A stretch of DNA of 32,386 nt from Paludibacter sp. (GCA_027450045.1 DAIDKM010000028.1:1-32386); one strand, 5' to 3'. Counted from the stretch's first letter, positions 9,901 through 17,075 are shown. Notes: generated by a model from the sequence alone, not told the origin. Made by a program: numbers and translations.

Positions 9901-10363
9901 TGTCATACGTGATATACGGATGGTGCATATCGACCCAATAGCCCATTTTGCGGGTTAAATCCTCCCACTCTTTGGTATATTGCATCACATCTTTACGGCA
10001 AGCAGCATTGTATTCTTCCACCGAAATGGTTTTACCAATATTTTCTTTGGTGATACCTAATCGTTTTTCAACACCCAGCTCCACCGGAAGACCATGCGTA
10101 TCCCAACCGGCTTTTCGCTCTACATAAAAGCCTTTCATCGTCTTGTAACGGCAAAAAATATCTTTGATGGTACGTGCCATGACATGATGTATGCCCGGCA
10201 TTCCATTAGCGGAAGGAGGTCCTTCATAGAAAACAAAGGGTGGATTTCCTTTCCGTGTTTCAAGACTTTGACGAAAAATATGGTGTTTATCCCAATGTTT
10301 CAGAATTTCTTTGTTTATTTCAGAAAGATCAAAAGAGGAATGTTCAGCAAATTTGTTACTCAT
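6938..10363 (-). CDS. ileS: Isoleucyl-tRNA synthetase, type 2, with GIHH in place of HIGH
   Basis: A 1141-residue class I aminoacyl-tRNA synthetase that charges tRNA-Ile. Landmarks are GIHH (57-60) at the HIGH position, WDTHGLPVE (87-95), the editing domain with a Thr-rich stretch near 235-245 and GTGIVHIAP (346-354), WFDSGS (614-619) and KMSKR (689-693). The length and the absence of a Cys-rich C-terminal zinc domain fit the eukaryote-like type 2 IleRS, which is naturally less sensitive to mupirocin. The first motif has its first and third residues swapped relative to HxGH. The start ATG at 10361-10363 gives the usual N-terminus. Identity is certain; the drug phenotype is inferred. Confidence 0.97.
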   Translation of the reverse strand: MSNKFAEHSSFDLSEINKEILKHWDKHHIFRQSLETRKGNPPFVFYEGPPSANGMPGIHHVMARTIKDIFCRYKTMKGFYVERKAGWDTHGLPVELGVEKRLGITKENIGKTISVEEYNAACRKDVMQYTKEWEDLTRKMGYWVDMHHPYITYDNHYIETLWFLLKKLYDKGYLYKGYTIQPYSPAAGTGLSTHELNQPGCYRDVKDTTCVAQFKIIDSKPEWKQWGEAYILAWTTTPWTLPSNTALCVGPNITYVVVQSYNPYTGTPASYILAKDLLSHHFNAKAAEIPLEAYQPTDKLIPFKVVGEYNGKQLEGIRYEQLIPFVKVDDKAFRVITGDFVTTEDGTGIVHIAPTFGADDDRVAKANGIPPLLLIDKDGNPRPMVDLTGKFFTIEALDSDFVAKHVNVDLYKGYAGRYVKNAYDDTLTDKDESLDVAICMMLKQQGLAFKIEKHVHSYPHCWRTDKPVLYYPLDSWFIRTTACRERMMELNETINWKPQSTGTGRFGKWLENLQDWNLSRSRYWGTPLPIWRTEDGTEEKCIGSLEELYAEIDNAVEAGVMQHNPLKNKDFVPKDFSKSNYDKIDLHRPYVDDILLVSKSGKPMKRETDLIDVWFDSGSMPYAQVHYPFENKEVIDNGTAFPADFIAEGVDQTRGWFFTLHAIATMAFDSVSFKAVVSNGLVLDKNGNKMSKRLGNAVDPFSTIEKYGSDPLRWYMITNASPWDNLKFDVEGIEEARRKFFGTLYNTYSFFALYANVDGFHYQEKEIPFDQRPEIDRWILSLLNTLIDETNTYYNTYEPTRAGRAIAEFVNDHLSNWYVRLNRKRFWGGEYDDDKISAYQTLYTCLETVARLMAPIAPFYADRLYLDLTTVTGKDNVVSVHVASFPETNPQYIDKKLEERMELAQSISSMVLALRKKVNIKVRQPLSAMLLPIKDAIIREHIESIQSLILNETNVKELRFVDNTAGILIKRVKPDFKKLGPQFGKIMKQVSNAIASMSQESIAQLEQNGTFSFAVDEQQVSIAVSDVEIISEDIPGWLVANEGNLTVALDITLTESLLQEGIARELVNRIQNLRKANGYEITDRISIRILRSEQIEAAVKTYTDYIASQTLANNVTFVSQMENATELDFEAFTVSIQIEKA

Positions 10364-10418
10364 AATCAGCTAATTACATGACAATCAAATTGGTAGGATT
10401 CTCTTAAAAAAAGAGTCA

Positions 10419-10426
10419 CAAAGTTA
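10419..10426 (-). promoter_or_regulatory. Candidate -7 element of the ileS promoter
   Basis: On the minus strand this reads TAACTTTG, a match to TAnnTTTG, about 56 nt upstream of the ileS start. I see no convincing TTTG at the -33 distance. A small CTCTT/AAGAG hairpin (10401-10415) lies in the predicted leader. Confidence 0.45.
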
Positions 10427-10504
10427 GACATTTTCTACGAGAATCAGTACTAACCTTTAACTGGTTGGTGGGGGTCGATTCAAGTATCAAATGCGACAGT
10501 TTAA

Positions 10505-10819
10505 TGCAAAGCAGCCTCCAATTTACGCAATTGTAAATTGCACATTGTAACAGCGTTTTGTAATAAGAATAATCTTAGCATAGGACAAGAAATGGTATTG
10601 GATAAATCGAATGAGATCGTAGCCATTCCGGGATTATTGGAATTAATCGCCATAACAGGCTATTCTGCCGAGAATTTCAATATCATCCGCAAAATAGCGT
10701 TTGGGTTAATAAGCAACCAAATAGACTTTACTAACGCCAAGAAACTAAAAATGAAAAGAGCTGCTCTTGATGATAGTTACAGAGAAAAAATCTTGAATAT
10801 TCAAAAGTGGTTTCCCTGA
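10505..10819 (+). pseudogene. ISAs1-family transposase remnant, internally deleted
   Basis: The open frame has no normal start (TTG at 10538; readable frame from 10505). It encodes LHIVTAFCNKNN, SIGQEMVLDKSNEI and AIPGLLELI, a stretch matching the N-terminal half of ISAs1-type DDE transposases, where KSNEI-x-AIP is very typical. It then jumps straight to NIIRKIAFGLI and KRAALDDSYREKIL, which match the C-terminal end. The central catalytic region between them (DAMG and following motifs) is absent. The reading is therefore a transposase with a large in-frame internal deletion, inactive. I could not identify terminal inverted repeats. A functional small protein from this frame is unlikely. Confidence 0.7.
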
Positions 10820-11004
10820 CCTAAAGATGTAGCCGCCTACTAATCATACTTCTTTTTTTTGTACCTTTATCATTGAAAAAACAGGATGCCTGCTTCGTTC
10901 GTTTTTTGAACAACCTGATAAAAAATGAGGCTGTTTTTCCTTTTGAGATTTCTTCGTGAGGGTTGAAATCGATAAAAAAGATTCATGAAATAACTTGATC
11001 CACC

Positions 11005-12270
11005 ATGACTTCGACGTTACTTCTTTTGATTTTTGTGGGTGGCTATTTTGCCATTGCTTTTGAACAAACCATTAAACTCAACAAGGCGGCTTCTGCATTG
11101 CTCACCGGAGTGGCATGTTGGACGTTCTATATGATAAGCCGGCATGATTCGGCGATTGTCAACGATCAACTATTAGTTCACCTCGGCGACATTTCTTCCA
11201 TTCTGTTTTTCTTGTTTGGCGCCATGACTATCGTGGAACTGATTGACGGTCATAATGGGTTTTCCATCCTTTCGCAATATATAAGGACAACGAAAAAGAG
11301 CACGTTATTAGTGATCATCAGCATCATCACGTTTGTGCTCTCTTCATTATTAGACAACCTGACGACGGCTATCGTTATGACTTCGTTATGTGGTCGTTTG
11401 TTGACCGACAAAGAAGATCGTTGGTGGTTTGGTGGAATGATCATTATTGCCGCCAATGCAGGAGGCGCCTGGTCGCCCATTGGAGATGTAACTACCACCA
11501 TGCTCTGGATTGGAGGGCAAGTAACGGGATATCATTTAGTCATTAAACTATTGGCTCCGGCGCTTGTCGTGCTTGCACTCCCGTTGCTGTTTGTTGTTGT
11601 TAAATTTCGCGGTCAATCAATCAGGGAGCATGTACCAGTTGCAACTTCTCCAACCGAAAAGAAAGAGAGCGCCATCATTCTTTTTCTGGGAGTTGCTTCC
11701 TTGCTTTTCGTCCCTTTATTCAAAGCCATCACGAATTTACCTCCCTTCATGGGCATGTTGTTGGCTTTAGGCATTATGTGGGTTGCTGTCACAATGATAG
11801 AGAATCGCAAAAAACGGAAGAAGCCTCATCCGGTTGTTCTGGCTTTGCACAAGATCGACGGACAAAGCATTCTTTTTTTCTTAGGTATTTTGTTGGCCGT
11901 AGCCGCTTTGCAATCATTCGGTCTCTTAACACAGTTAGCCGCCTTTTTAGGAGCAACCTTGAAAAACGATTACTTTATCGGTGGGGCTTTAGGGCTAATT
12001 TCTTCCATTATTGACAATGTCCCTTTGGTTGCTGCAACACAAGGCATGTACTCGCTCCAAACGTTTCCGATGGATCATTTCTTTTGGCACTTCATCGCGT
12101 TAACCACGGGTACTGGGGGGAGTTGCATTATTATTGGTTCGGCGGCAGGCGTTGCAGTAATGGGCATTGAGAAGATCCCATTTATGTGGTACATGAAAAA
12201 AATCAGCGGGTTGGCACTTCTCGGGTTCTTAGGTGGCATTCTCACCTTTGTGTTGATGCACTGGGTGTGA
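11005..12270 (+). CDS. nhaD: NhaD-type Na+/H+ antiporter
   Basis: A 421-residue ion-transporter-superfamily protein with about 11-12 membrane segments. Two inverted-repeat halves carry matching charged motifs: SSLLDNLTT (113-121) in the first half and SSIIDNVPL in the second. NAGGAWSPIGDVTT (151-164) is the characteristic NhaD loop. The family exchanges cytoplasmic Na+ or Li+ for H+ at the inner membrane for sodium and pH homeostasis. The gene is alone between the ISAs1 remnant and a gene-free repeat region. An imperfect -7 box (TACCTTTA near 10862) is the only promoter hint upstream. No clear terminator follows. Confidence 0.88.
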   Translation: MTSTLLLLIFVGGYFAIAFEQTIKLNKAASALLTGVACWTFYMISRHDSAIVNDQLLVHLGDISSILFFLFGAMTIVELIDGHNGFSILSQYIRTTKKSTLLVIISIITFVLSSLLDNLTTAIVMTSLCGRLLTDKEDRWWFGGMIIIAANAGGAWSPIGDVTTTMLWIGGQVTGYHLVIKLLAPALVVLALPLLFVVVKFRGQSIREHVPVATSPTEKKESAIILFLGVASLLFVPLFKAITNLPPFMGMLLALGIMWVAVTMIENRKKRKKPHPVVLALHKIDGQSILFFLGILLAVAALQSFGLLTQLAAFLGATLKNDYFIGGALGLISSIIDNVPLVAATQGMYSLQTFPMDHFFWHFIALTTGTGGSCIIIGSAAGVAVMGIEKIPFMWYMKKISGLALLGFLGGILTFVLMHWV

Positions 12271-12375
12271 TAAAAAAGGAAGGCCCCCGCTAGCTCGATT
12301 TTGCAAACCGTGTCGGAATGATTAATCGTAAAAATAGGATGGGCAAAAAAGATAGTATTGTATTGGATATACCGT

Positions 12376-12402
12376 CCTAACTGGTTTGTGAAACCTGTTA
12401 GG
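12376..12402. repeat. Hairpin repeat CCTAAC...GTTAGG
   Basis: CCTAAC-T-GGTTT pairs with AAACC-T-GTTAGG around a GTG loop, an 11-bp stem with one T-T mismatch. It resembles short palindromes often found repeated in Bacteroidota intergenic DNA. There is a single copy in this window and no T-run. Confidence 0.5.
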
Positions 12403-12473
12403 CCTTAGATAGATACATCATTGATTAGTTCAAGTTTGAACGAAGCGGAAATTTGGACTGGAAAAAGAAACTG

Positions 12474-12489
12474 TCCCGAAAAGTCGGGA
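12474..12489. repeat. Perfect hairpin TCCCGA-AAAG-TCGGGA
   Basis: A perfect 6-bp inverted repeat with a 4-nt loop, likely part of the same intergenic repeat zone. No gene ends nearby that would make it a terminator. Confidence 0.45.
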
Positions 12490-12735
12490 TGTGACTTCGT
12501 TTCCATTTGCAACTGGTTTAGAAGTTGAAAACTTCTGTGTTTTGGATATAAGTGAGGAGTCTGATCCCAGCGGCGTTTTCAAGCTTGGTTATAAAGCCTG
12601 CATGAAAAGCGTTGGAAAAACATCTCAAAGAAGCCAAATAGCAGCTTATAGGATTTACGAATCAATTCGTTGATCCCGCTTCTGGCTTCATCCGCCCTGT
12701 TGGCAGCTTCTCGACCTCTTCCGCCCTTACGGGCA

Positions 12736-12755
12736 CCTTCTCCAAATGGAGAAGG
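12736..12755. repeat. Palindrome CCTTCTCC-AAAT-GGAGAAGG
   Basis: A perfect 8-bp inverted repeat with a 4-nt loop. It resembles REP-like palindromes that recur between genes in Bacteroidota. Its right arm is also the start of the 28-bp tandem repeat. Confidence 0.55.
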
Positions 12756-12810
12756 AAATAGGAATTTGTATTTTTGGAGAAGGAAAAAGGAATTTGGATC
12801 TTGGGAGAAG
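12748..12810. repeat. 28-bp imperfect tandem repeat, about 2.25 units
   Basis: The units begin GGAGAAG at 12748, 12776 and 12804, an exact 28-nt period. Units 1 and 2 share GGAGAAGGAAA, then AGGAATTTG, with a few substitutions. The third unit is partial. The frame across it encodes nothing recognisable. Confidence 0.7.
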
Positions 12811-13166
12811 AGAACTGAAAAAATAGTTTTTGAGAGAGAAACTTGACAAAGCAAGTGAAAAATGTGACATATACTTATATATTACAGTAATTCAGGCGAA
12901 TATAGATTCAAAAGTTGTGTGACATTTACAAACTATGTAAAATAAGAAGATGGAAATGACACAGTCTGCATAAATGGAGAGTTACGAAATAGTTGAAAGA
13001 CCGTGACCCCGAATAACAAGGATGGTATCGAGCACTTATATATAAATAAACAAAATTATTTGGCATGAATGGAATAGCACTATCATTCATATTGCTGAAA
13101 TACAGCGATATATTTTGAATCAGGGAAAATAAATTGTTATTTATCTGAAAAATCAAGCATACCCAC

Positions 13167-13197
13167 TTGACAATTAACATTAAGGGGTCTATCTTTG
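13167..13197 (+). promoter_or_regulatory. Promoter of the tetR-led operon
   Basis: TTG at 13167-13169 and TATCTTTG at 13190-13197, with a 20-nt spacer, form an excellent Bacteroidota promoter. The start of transcription would be near 13204, leaving a leader of only ~16 nt before the ATG at 13220. AAAAATCAAG (13148-13157) just upstream is also present in the 51-bp element seen at two other promoters of the cluster. Confidence 0.75.
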
Positions 13198-13219
13198 TAA
13201 GCAAATACTCGCAAACATT

Positions 13220-13810
13220 ATGGTACGCAAAACAACAGAAATACGTCAAGATGAGATTAAACAAGCCGTGTTGGATATTATATTCACTCAAGGGCTTAAA
13301 TCGCTTTCAACAAAAAACTTAGCTAAACATATCGGTTTTAGCGAGGGTGCTATTTTTCGTCATTTCGCGACAAAACAGGACATTCTGTTGTCTATTTTGC
13401 AAGATGTACAAACAGAATTAATAGCTCAATTACGCGAAATCTCTGTAGCACCATTACCACCTGAAGTAAGGTTGGAAAAATTCTTGTGTGCTACGGTACA
13501 TTATCTTACCGATAAAAAAGGAGTCACCATGCTTTTGTTCTCGGAAGCTTCCCACAATAACGATTCGGTATTGAAAAACAGCTTACAACAAATTTTCAAC
13601 AGTCAGCGTAATTTGGTCAGTAAAATCATGTTGGATGGCATCGCTATGGGGCTATGGGATGACCAAATCAATGTGGATCGCGTTTCAATGATCTATTTAG
13701 GAATTCCGGTGACATTGAACATTGAGTTGGTGCTGAATGGGGGACTCTTTTATCAGAATGACTTCTGTCGCCAAATGTTAGACCTTTTGTTGAAAATGCT
13801 GAAGAAATAG
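13220..13810 (+). CDS. TetR/AcrR-family transcriptional regulator
   Basis: A 196-residue protein. The N-terminal DNA-binding domain has the helix-turn-helix at about 28-50 (LSTKNLAKHIGFSEGAIFRHF). The variable C-terminal helical part would bind the inducer. TetR regulators usually repress their own operon and adjacent efflux genes. The gene is first in the accessory cluster, 49 nt before the porin, with TetR-like half-sites at 13831-13847 and a clean palindrome at 27038-27053. It is the only regulator in the cluster and the best candidate for its controller. The ligand is unknown. Confidence 0.9.
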   Translation: MVRKTTEIRQDEIKQAVLDIIFTQGLKSLSTKNLAKHIGFSEGAIFRHFATKQDILLSILQDVQTELIAQLREISVAPLPPEVRLEKFLCATVHYLTDKKGVTMLLFSEASHNNDSVLKNSLQQIFNSQRNLVSKIMLDGIAMGLWDDQINVDRVSMIYLGIPVTLNIELVLNGGLFYQNDFCRQMLDLLLKMLKK

Positions 13811-13830
13811 TTTCTTCATTTTGTCTGAAT

Positions 13831-13847
13831 AATAAGTAAACGCTCAC
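13831..13847. promoter_or_regulatory. Candidate TetR operator before the porin gene
   Basis: AATAAGTAAACGCTCAC matches the site before the flavoprotein gene (27035-27051) at 14 of 17 positions. Both are followed by TATAAATA. It is less palindromic than the 27 kb site. A weaker relative (11 of 15) overlaps the predicted tetR transcription start at 13198-13212. Binding is inferred. Confidence 0.4.
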
Positions 13848-13859
13848 ATATAAATAAAG

Positions 13860-15191
13860 ATGAAAAATTGGTTGTTAATAGGATGTTTAATGCTTTCGTT
13901 TGTATCTGCAAAAGGGCAGAAGGATAGTACAAAAGTTAAATTTGATCTTGCTATGCGCGAGCGGTTCGAATCATGGAAAGGTATGAATGCCAAGAATTAC
14001 GGGAACTCCGGTGCAGGCGCCATTGGCAAATTAGATGACAACATGGATCTCCAGCGCATCATTACCGGCGTTACATTTCAGCCAACCTCCGATTGGGAGA
14101 TGGGATTGCATCTGCAAGATTCCCGCGCTTTTGGTTGGTCGCTACGCAATAGTCAGTATCCCAACTTGTTTAAGATACATGCCCCCGATAAATCGTCGCC
14201 ATCATACACGATGAATCCGAATGAGGCTTTCTTCCAAATTTATGATGCGTACGTTGAATATAAACATATATTCCATTATATATCGGTGAAAGCCGGGCGT
14301 CAGAAAATATTCTATGGCGATAATCACTTGTTTGGACCCGGCGATTGGGGAAATACAGGTCGTTGGACATGGGATGCCGTGAAGTTATCGTATCAACGGG
14401 GTGAAAATTTTGTCGATCTTTTCGGTGGTGGAACCATTATTCATAACCCGGGCTACCTCTCCATCCCGTTTGTCAATCCTGAATTCTGGGGCGGCGGTAT
14501 GTATGCCCATTATCATTGGAAAAAAGTAATGAATTTCGAACCGTTTTATGCTTTAAAAATGGAAGGCTCGGCGCCTTATATCCGTGATCAACATTTTAAC
14601 CGTAACTGGCTTGGTGCAAGAGTTTACAACAATAACTTCCACCATATTGTTTTCGATGGCACTTACGTAAGGGAGTTTGGATCGGAAGAGGGAAAACCCA
14701 TTGATGCGTACGGGTATTTTGCAAAAGTAGGTTATCAATTTGCTTTCGTGCCTGCTAAACCGATCTTGACTTTGCGCGAAAGTTATGCATCAGGTGGCAA
14801 TAGCGCAGAGGCTACTGTTCACACCTTTGATCCGGCTTATGGCGCTAGCGATAAGTATTACGGGTGGATGAACATCACAACATGGACGAATCTCGACGAT
14901 CGGGAAATAGTGCTCGAGTTGTTTCCGGTGAAGAACATGTGGGTGGAAACAAAATACAACCGTTTTTATATGCCGGAATCAAATGTCACTTTGTTGAACA
15001 CCATGAAGTTGGAATCGGGTGATCACTATTTCGGAAGCGAGTTCGATATTTTTGTGCGTTATCAGATGCTCAAACATTGGCAGCTAACGACGATGTTCGG
15101 CTGTTTCAATCCGGGTAATTTGCAACCCATTGACGGACAAGCGCCGAAAAATGCCACGTCATTTGCTTTGCAAGTGTTGTTTACTATTTAG
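13860..15191 (+). CDS. AlgE-like outer-membrane porin (alginate-export domain type)
   Basis: A 443-residue protein with a signal peptide (cleavage likely after SAKGQ, residue 20). It is rich in alternating, aromatic-laden strands typical of an outer-membrane beta-barrel. The stretch VKAGRQKIFYGD...LFGPGDWGNTGRW in the middle third resembles the alginate-export (AlgE-like) barrel family, which forms anion-selective channels. The length suits an 18-strand barrel. It sits between tetR and the TauE permease with short gaps (49 and 44 nt), implying one operon. Co-occurrence with a TauE-type anion permease suggests passage of an anion or oxyanion through the outer membrane (inference). The natural substrate cannot be told from sequence. 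Confidence 0.7.
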   Translation: MKNWLLIGCLMLSFVSAKGQKDSTKVKFDLAMRERFESWKGMNAKNYGNSGAGAIGKLDDNMDLQRIITGVTFQPTSDWEMGLHLQDSRAFGWSLRNSQYPNLFKIHAPDKSSPSYTMNPNEAFFQIYDAYVEYKHIFHYISVKAGRQKIFYGDNHLFGPGDWGNTGRWTWDAVKLSYQRGENFVDLFGGGTIIHNPGYLSIPFVNPEFWGGGMYAHYHWKKVMNFEPFYALKMEGSAPYIRDQHFNRNWLGARVYNNNFHHIVFDGTYVREFGSEEGKPIDAYGYFAKVGYQFAFVPAKPILTLRESYASGGNSAEATVHTFDPAYGASDKYYGWMNITTWTNLDDREIVLELFPVKNMWVETKYNRFYMPESNVTLLNTMKLESGDHYFGSEFDIFVRYQMLKHWQLTTMFGCFNPGNLQPIDGQAPKNATSFALQVLFTI

Positions 15192-15235
15192 TGTGACAAA
15201 TAACAATATGATACTATTTTAACTACAGAAAGAAT

Positions 15236-15994
15236 ATGATTTACGCATTGGTCTTTTTAATTATTAGCGCTGCTTCGTTTATTTTCGCCATGTTGGGTTT
15301 GGGTGGAGGAACGGTGTATGTGCCGGTGCTCACCTGGTTTGGATTCGGTTTGAAAGAGGTTGCCATACCCCTTGGCTTGTTGCTGAACGGATTGAACACG
15401 TTGTTTGCCATGATTCCGTTTGCCCGTAAAAAATTGATCGATTGGAAAGGCGGCGCTGTGATGGCTATATCGGCCATGGTTGGGTCACCCTTAGGAGCAT
15501 TTTTTACAAAGGATGTGGATACCAACGTATTGAAATTATTATTTGCTGCAATGGTGGTTATTGTAGCTGTTCGTACACTCATGGTCGCCAACAAAGTAGA
15601 AACTGACACGATGATGTCGTTCAAAAAAAGATCCATCATCGGACTGTTTGTAGGCTTGTTTGCCGGTTTTGTCGGTGGTCTTTTAGGTGTTGGTGGCGGC
15701 TTTATCATTGCGCCAATTCTGATGTGGATGGGTTACAAAACCAAACAGGCTGCCGCAACAACAGCGTTTGTGGTTACCTTCTCATCGTTTTCGGGCTATT
15801 TAGGCCACGTAGCACAAGGACACATGAACCTGCCGTTGACCATAGTGCTGATTGTAGCCGTCATTATCGGCTCTCAATTTGGAGCGCGTTATATGTCAGG
15901 GAAAGCAAAATCAAATCAGGTAAAATTAATCTATTCCGTCGTCTTATTGCTAATTGCCGTGCAACTTATTTATAGCGTGGTGTCTAAAATGTAA
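15236..15994 (+). CDS. TauE/SafE-family inner-membrane permease
   Basis: A 252-residue protein with about eight membrane segments. Two repeated halves each carry a glycine motif: GLGGG (21-25) and GVGGG (151-155). TauE/SafE proteins are linked to export or uptake of sulfite, sulfoacetate, thiosulfate-type and other small anions. It follows the porin by 44 nt and is probably co-transcribed with tetR and the porin. In this setting it could move a sulfur or metalloid oxyanion across the inner membrane (inference). Family membership is firm; direction and substrate are not. Confidence 0.85.
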   Translation: MIYALVFLIISAASFIFAMLGLGGGTVYVPVLTWFGFGLKEVAIPLGLLLNGLNTLFAMIPFARKKLIDWKGGAVMAISAMVGSPLGAFFTKDVDTNVLKLLFAAMVVIVAVRTLMVANKVETDTMMSFKKRSIIGLFVGLFAGFVGGLLGVGGGFIIAPILMWMGYKTKQAAATTAFVVTFSSFSGYLGHVAQGHMNLPLTIVLIVAVIIGSQFGARYMSGKAKSNQVKLIYSVVLLLIAVQLIYSVVSKM

Positions 15995-16011
15995 AACAGT
16001 AATCTTGCAAT

Positions 16012-16140
16012 ATGAACAATGCCACAAAGAGAATAATCTGGGAGTTACGGGAAGATGGAAAATTATGGAAGTTCAATCTATTCTATTCATCGTTGGCTGA
16101 TTTCAATAAGTTGCATAAGAAAACGCACGTACTAAGATGA
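16012..16140 (+). CDS. Possible 42-residue small protein
   Basis: An ATG frame starting 17 nt after the TauE stop encodes a charged and aromatic peptide (KRIIWELREDGKLWKF, then SSLADFNKLHKK) ending at a TGA. It has no recognisable domain or signal peptide. It could be the relic of a longer gene or chance. I include it because its composition is protein-like and it sits tightly behind TauE. Confidence is low. Confidence 0.22.
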   Translation: MNNATKRIIWELREDGKLWKFNLFYSSLADFNKLHKKTHVLR

Positions 16141-16172
16141 AGATACCATAACACTACAAATACACAAATGCG

Positions 16173-16201
16173 TTTGATTGAATTATGTGATCTTCTATTT
16201 G
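16173..16201 (+). promoter_or_regulatory. Candidate promoter of the first fmdE-like gene
   Basis: TTTG at 16173-16176 and TCTATTTG at 16194-16201 with a 17-nt spacer fit the Bacteroidota consensus with one mismatch in the -7 box. The leader would be ~30 nt, ending in an A-rich stretch before the ATG. Confidence 0.35.
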
Positions 16202-16238
16202 ATTGATATTAAATATTATAACATTAAAAACAAACAAA

Positions 16239-16841
16239 ATGATTAATCCAAATGAATGGTTGGCTTTTGGCCAAAAGTTTCACGGACATAAATGTCCTGC
16301 AATGCCACTGGGCTTGCGTGTAGGCGCTGCTGCCATGAATGCGCTGGGTGTTGAACGGGCTAAAGACGGGCAATTAGTTGCTTTTGTCGATCTGGGCGAA
16401 GATCATTGTGCCACTTGCTTTGGCGATGGCCTGCAAGTGATTCTGGGCACCACGTTTGGCAAAGGAAACATCAGTAAAACGCACAAAGGGAAATGGGCGG
16501 TAACGGTGGTAGAACGTTCAACAGGCAGAGCAGTACGTGTTACGCCAAAAGCCGAAGCCATGTTGGCGAATAAGCAAACCGCTTTTTTCAAAGAATATCG
16601 CGAAAAAGGGATTCCTGCAAGTTTGGTTCCTGCCGAAGTGGTCGATCCGCTGGTTGAAGGTGTGATGAATGCCTCTGACGATCAATTGTTGAATATATCT
16701 CCCATTTTTTATTATGACCTCGCACCGAAAAAAGATAGTTATAATGGCTTTGTGTGTGAAGAGTGCGGTGAAATGACCGTGATGGAATATGGTCGCATTA
16801 AAGGCGATAAAAAAGTGTGTATCGATTGTGCTGCAAAATAA
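16239..16841 (+). CDS. FmdE-family protein with C-terminal treble-clef zinc finger (copy 1)
   Basis: A 200-residue cytosolic protein. The FmdE core shows FHGHKCP (14-20), DHCATCFGDGLQ (55-66) and GTTFGKGN (70-77). A C-terminal zinc finger has C173, C176, C194 and C197. FmdE was named from the formylmethanofuran dehydrogenase operon, but most bacterial members are of unknown role. Known structures show an alpha+beta core with a metal site plus this auxiliary finger. Here the canonical central DACG-type motif is replaced by a CxxC-containing one, and the Cys of TGCT is lost. The ATG at 16239 follows AAAAACAAACAAA; an upstream TTG-type start is rejected. It lies between TauE and the efflux pump, and a diverged second copy lies 8 kb downstream. 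I infer metal or metalloid binding or insertion. Confidence 0.88.
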   Translation: MINPNEWLAFGQKFHGHKCPAMPLGLRVGAAAMNALGVERAKDGQLVAFVDLGEDHCATCFGDGLQVILGTTFGKGNISKTHKGKWAVTVVERSTGRAVRVTPKAEAMLANKQTAFFKEYREKGIPASLVPAEVVDPLVEGVMNASDDQLLNISPIFYYDLAPKKDSYNGFVCEECGEMTVMEYGRIKGDKKVCIDCAAK

Positions 16842-16918
16842 AAGGATGAAAGTCCTGCTTATGATGATGACTTAAATAGGATTATCAAAAAAGGAGTTTT
16901 TTACGATCTCGTGTTTTG

Positions 16919-16932
16919 TGTGATGTTACACT
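16919..16932. promoter_or_regulatory. Weak GTG-N6-CAC inverted repeat upstream of tolC-like gene
   Basis: TGTGATGTTACACT shares the GTG-N6-CAC layout with the flavoprotein palindrome (27038-27053) but matches only 8 of 12 inner positions. Such a short pattern is expected by chance several times in the window, so this is a possibility only. Confidence 0.2.
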
Positions 16933-16937
16933 AAGCT

Positions 16938-16988
16938 TTTATTCAGGAGTTTAAAAATCAAGATTTCTGTCTTTTTTCATCCAATTTT
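16938..16988 (+). promoter_or_regulatory. 51-bp shared upstream element, copy 1 (pump operon)
   Basis: This segment aligns without gaps to 26919-26969 at 43 of 51 positions. The alignment includes an identical 18-nt block AAAAATCAAGATTTCTGT (16953-16970), whose AAATC-AA-GATTT core is an inverted repeat. The element runs down to the presumed -33 box (TTTG 16986-16989). The -7 box here (CCAGTTTG, 17005-17012) is poor, which would suit an activator-dependent promoter (inference). Confidence 0.65.
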
Positions 16989-17063
16989 GGCAAACTCTTT
17001 TTGTCCAGTTTGTAAGGAGCTTTATATAGAGAAGAATAGGTTGAGAGTCATTAATTTTAAATC

Positions 17064-17069
17064 AAGGAG
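17064..17069 (+). promoter_or_regulatory. Shine-Dalgarno site that sets the tolC-like start
   Basis: AAGGAG lies 6 nt before the ATG at 17076 and abuts the alternative ATG at 17070, so 17076 is the better start. True Shine-Dalgarno sites are uncommon in this phylum. The next two genes of the pump also have GAGGAG 8 nt upstream (18345-18350, 19397-19402). Confidence 0.7.
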
Positions 17070-17075
17070 ATGCTT

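Larger units (their letters stand above)
12271..13166. other. Gene-free repeat-rich intergenic region
   Basis: About 900 nt lie between nhaD and the tetR promoter. Short open frames here (12491-12673 plus, 12579-12854 minus, 12926-13291 minus) have no recognisable domain. The last overlaps the tetR promoter and start. The region contains three hairpin-forming repeats and a 28-bp tandem repeat, listed separately. I read it as a resident repeat zone or old insertion site at the left edge of the accessory cluster. Confidence 0.6.

Noticed and set aside
12491-12854. Short frames in the repeat zone (12491-12673 plus and 12579-12854 minus)
   Set aside because: They run through palindromic and tandem repeats and show no family signature.
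12926-13291. 121-codon minus-strand frame across the tetR promoter
   Set aside because: It overlaps the tetR promoter and coding start and has no domain; Cys/Tyr/Phe-rich noise.
16919-16932. Firm TetR operator before the tolC-like gene
   Set aside because: The GTG-N6-CAC match is too short and too diverged to separate from chance; listed only as a low-confidence site.
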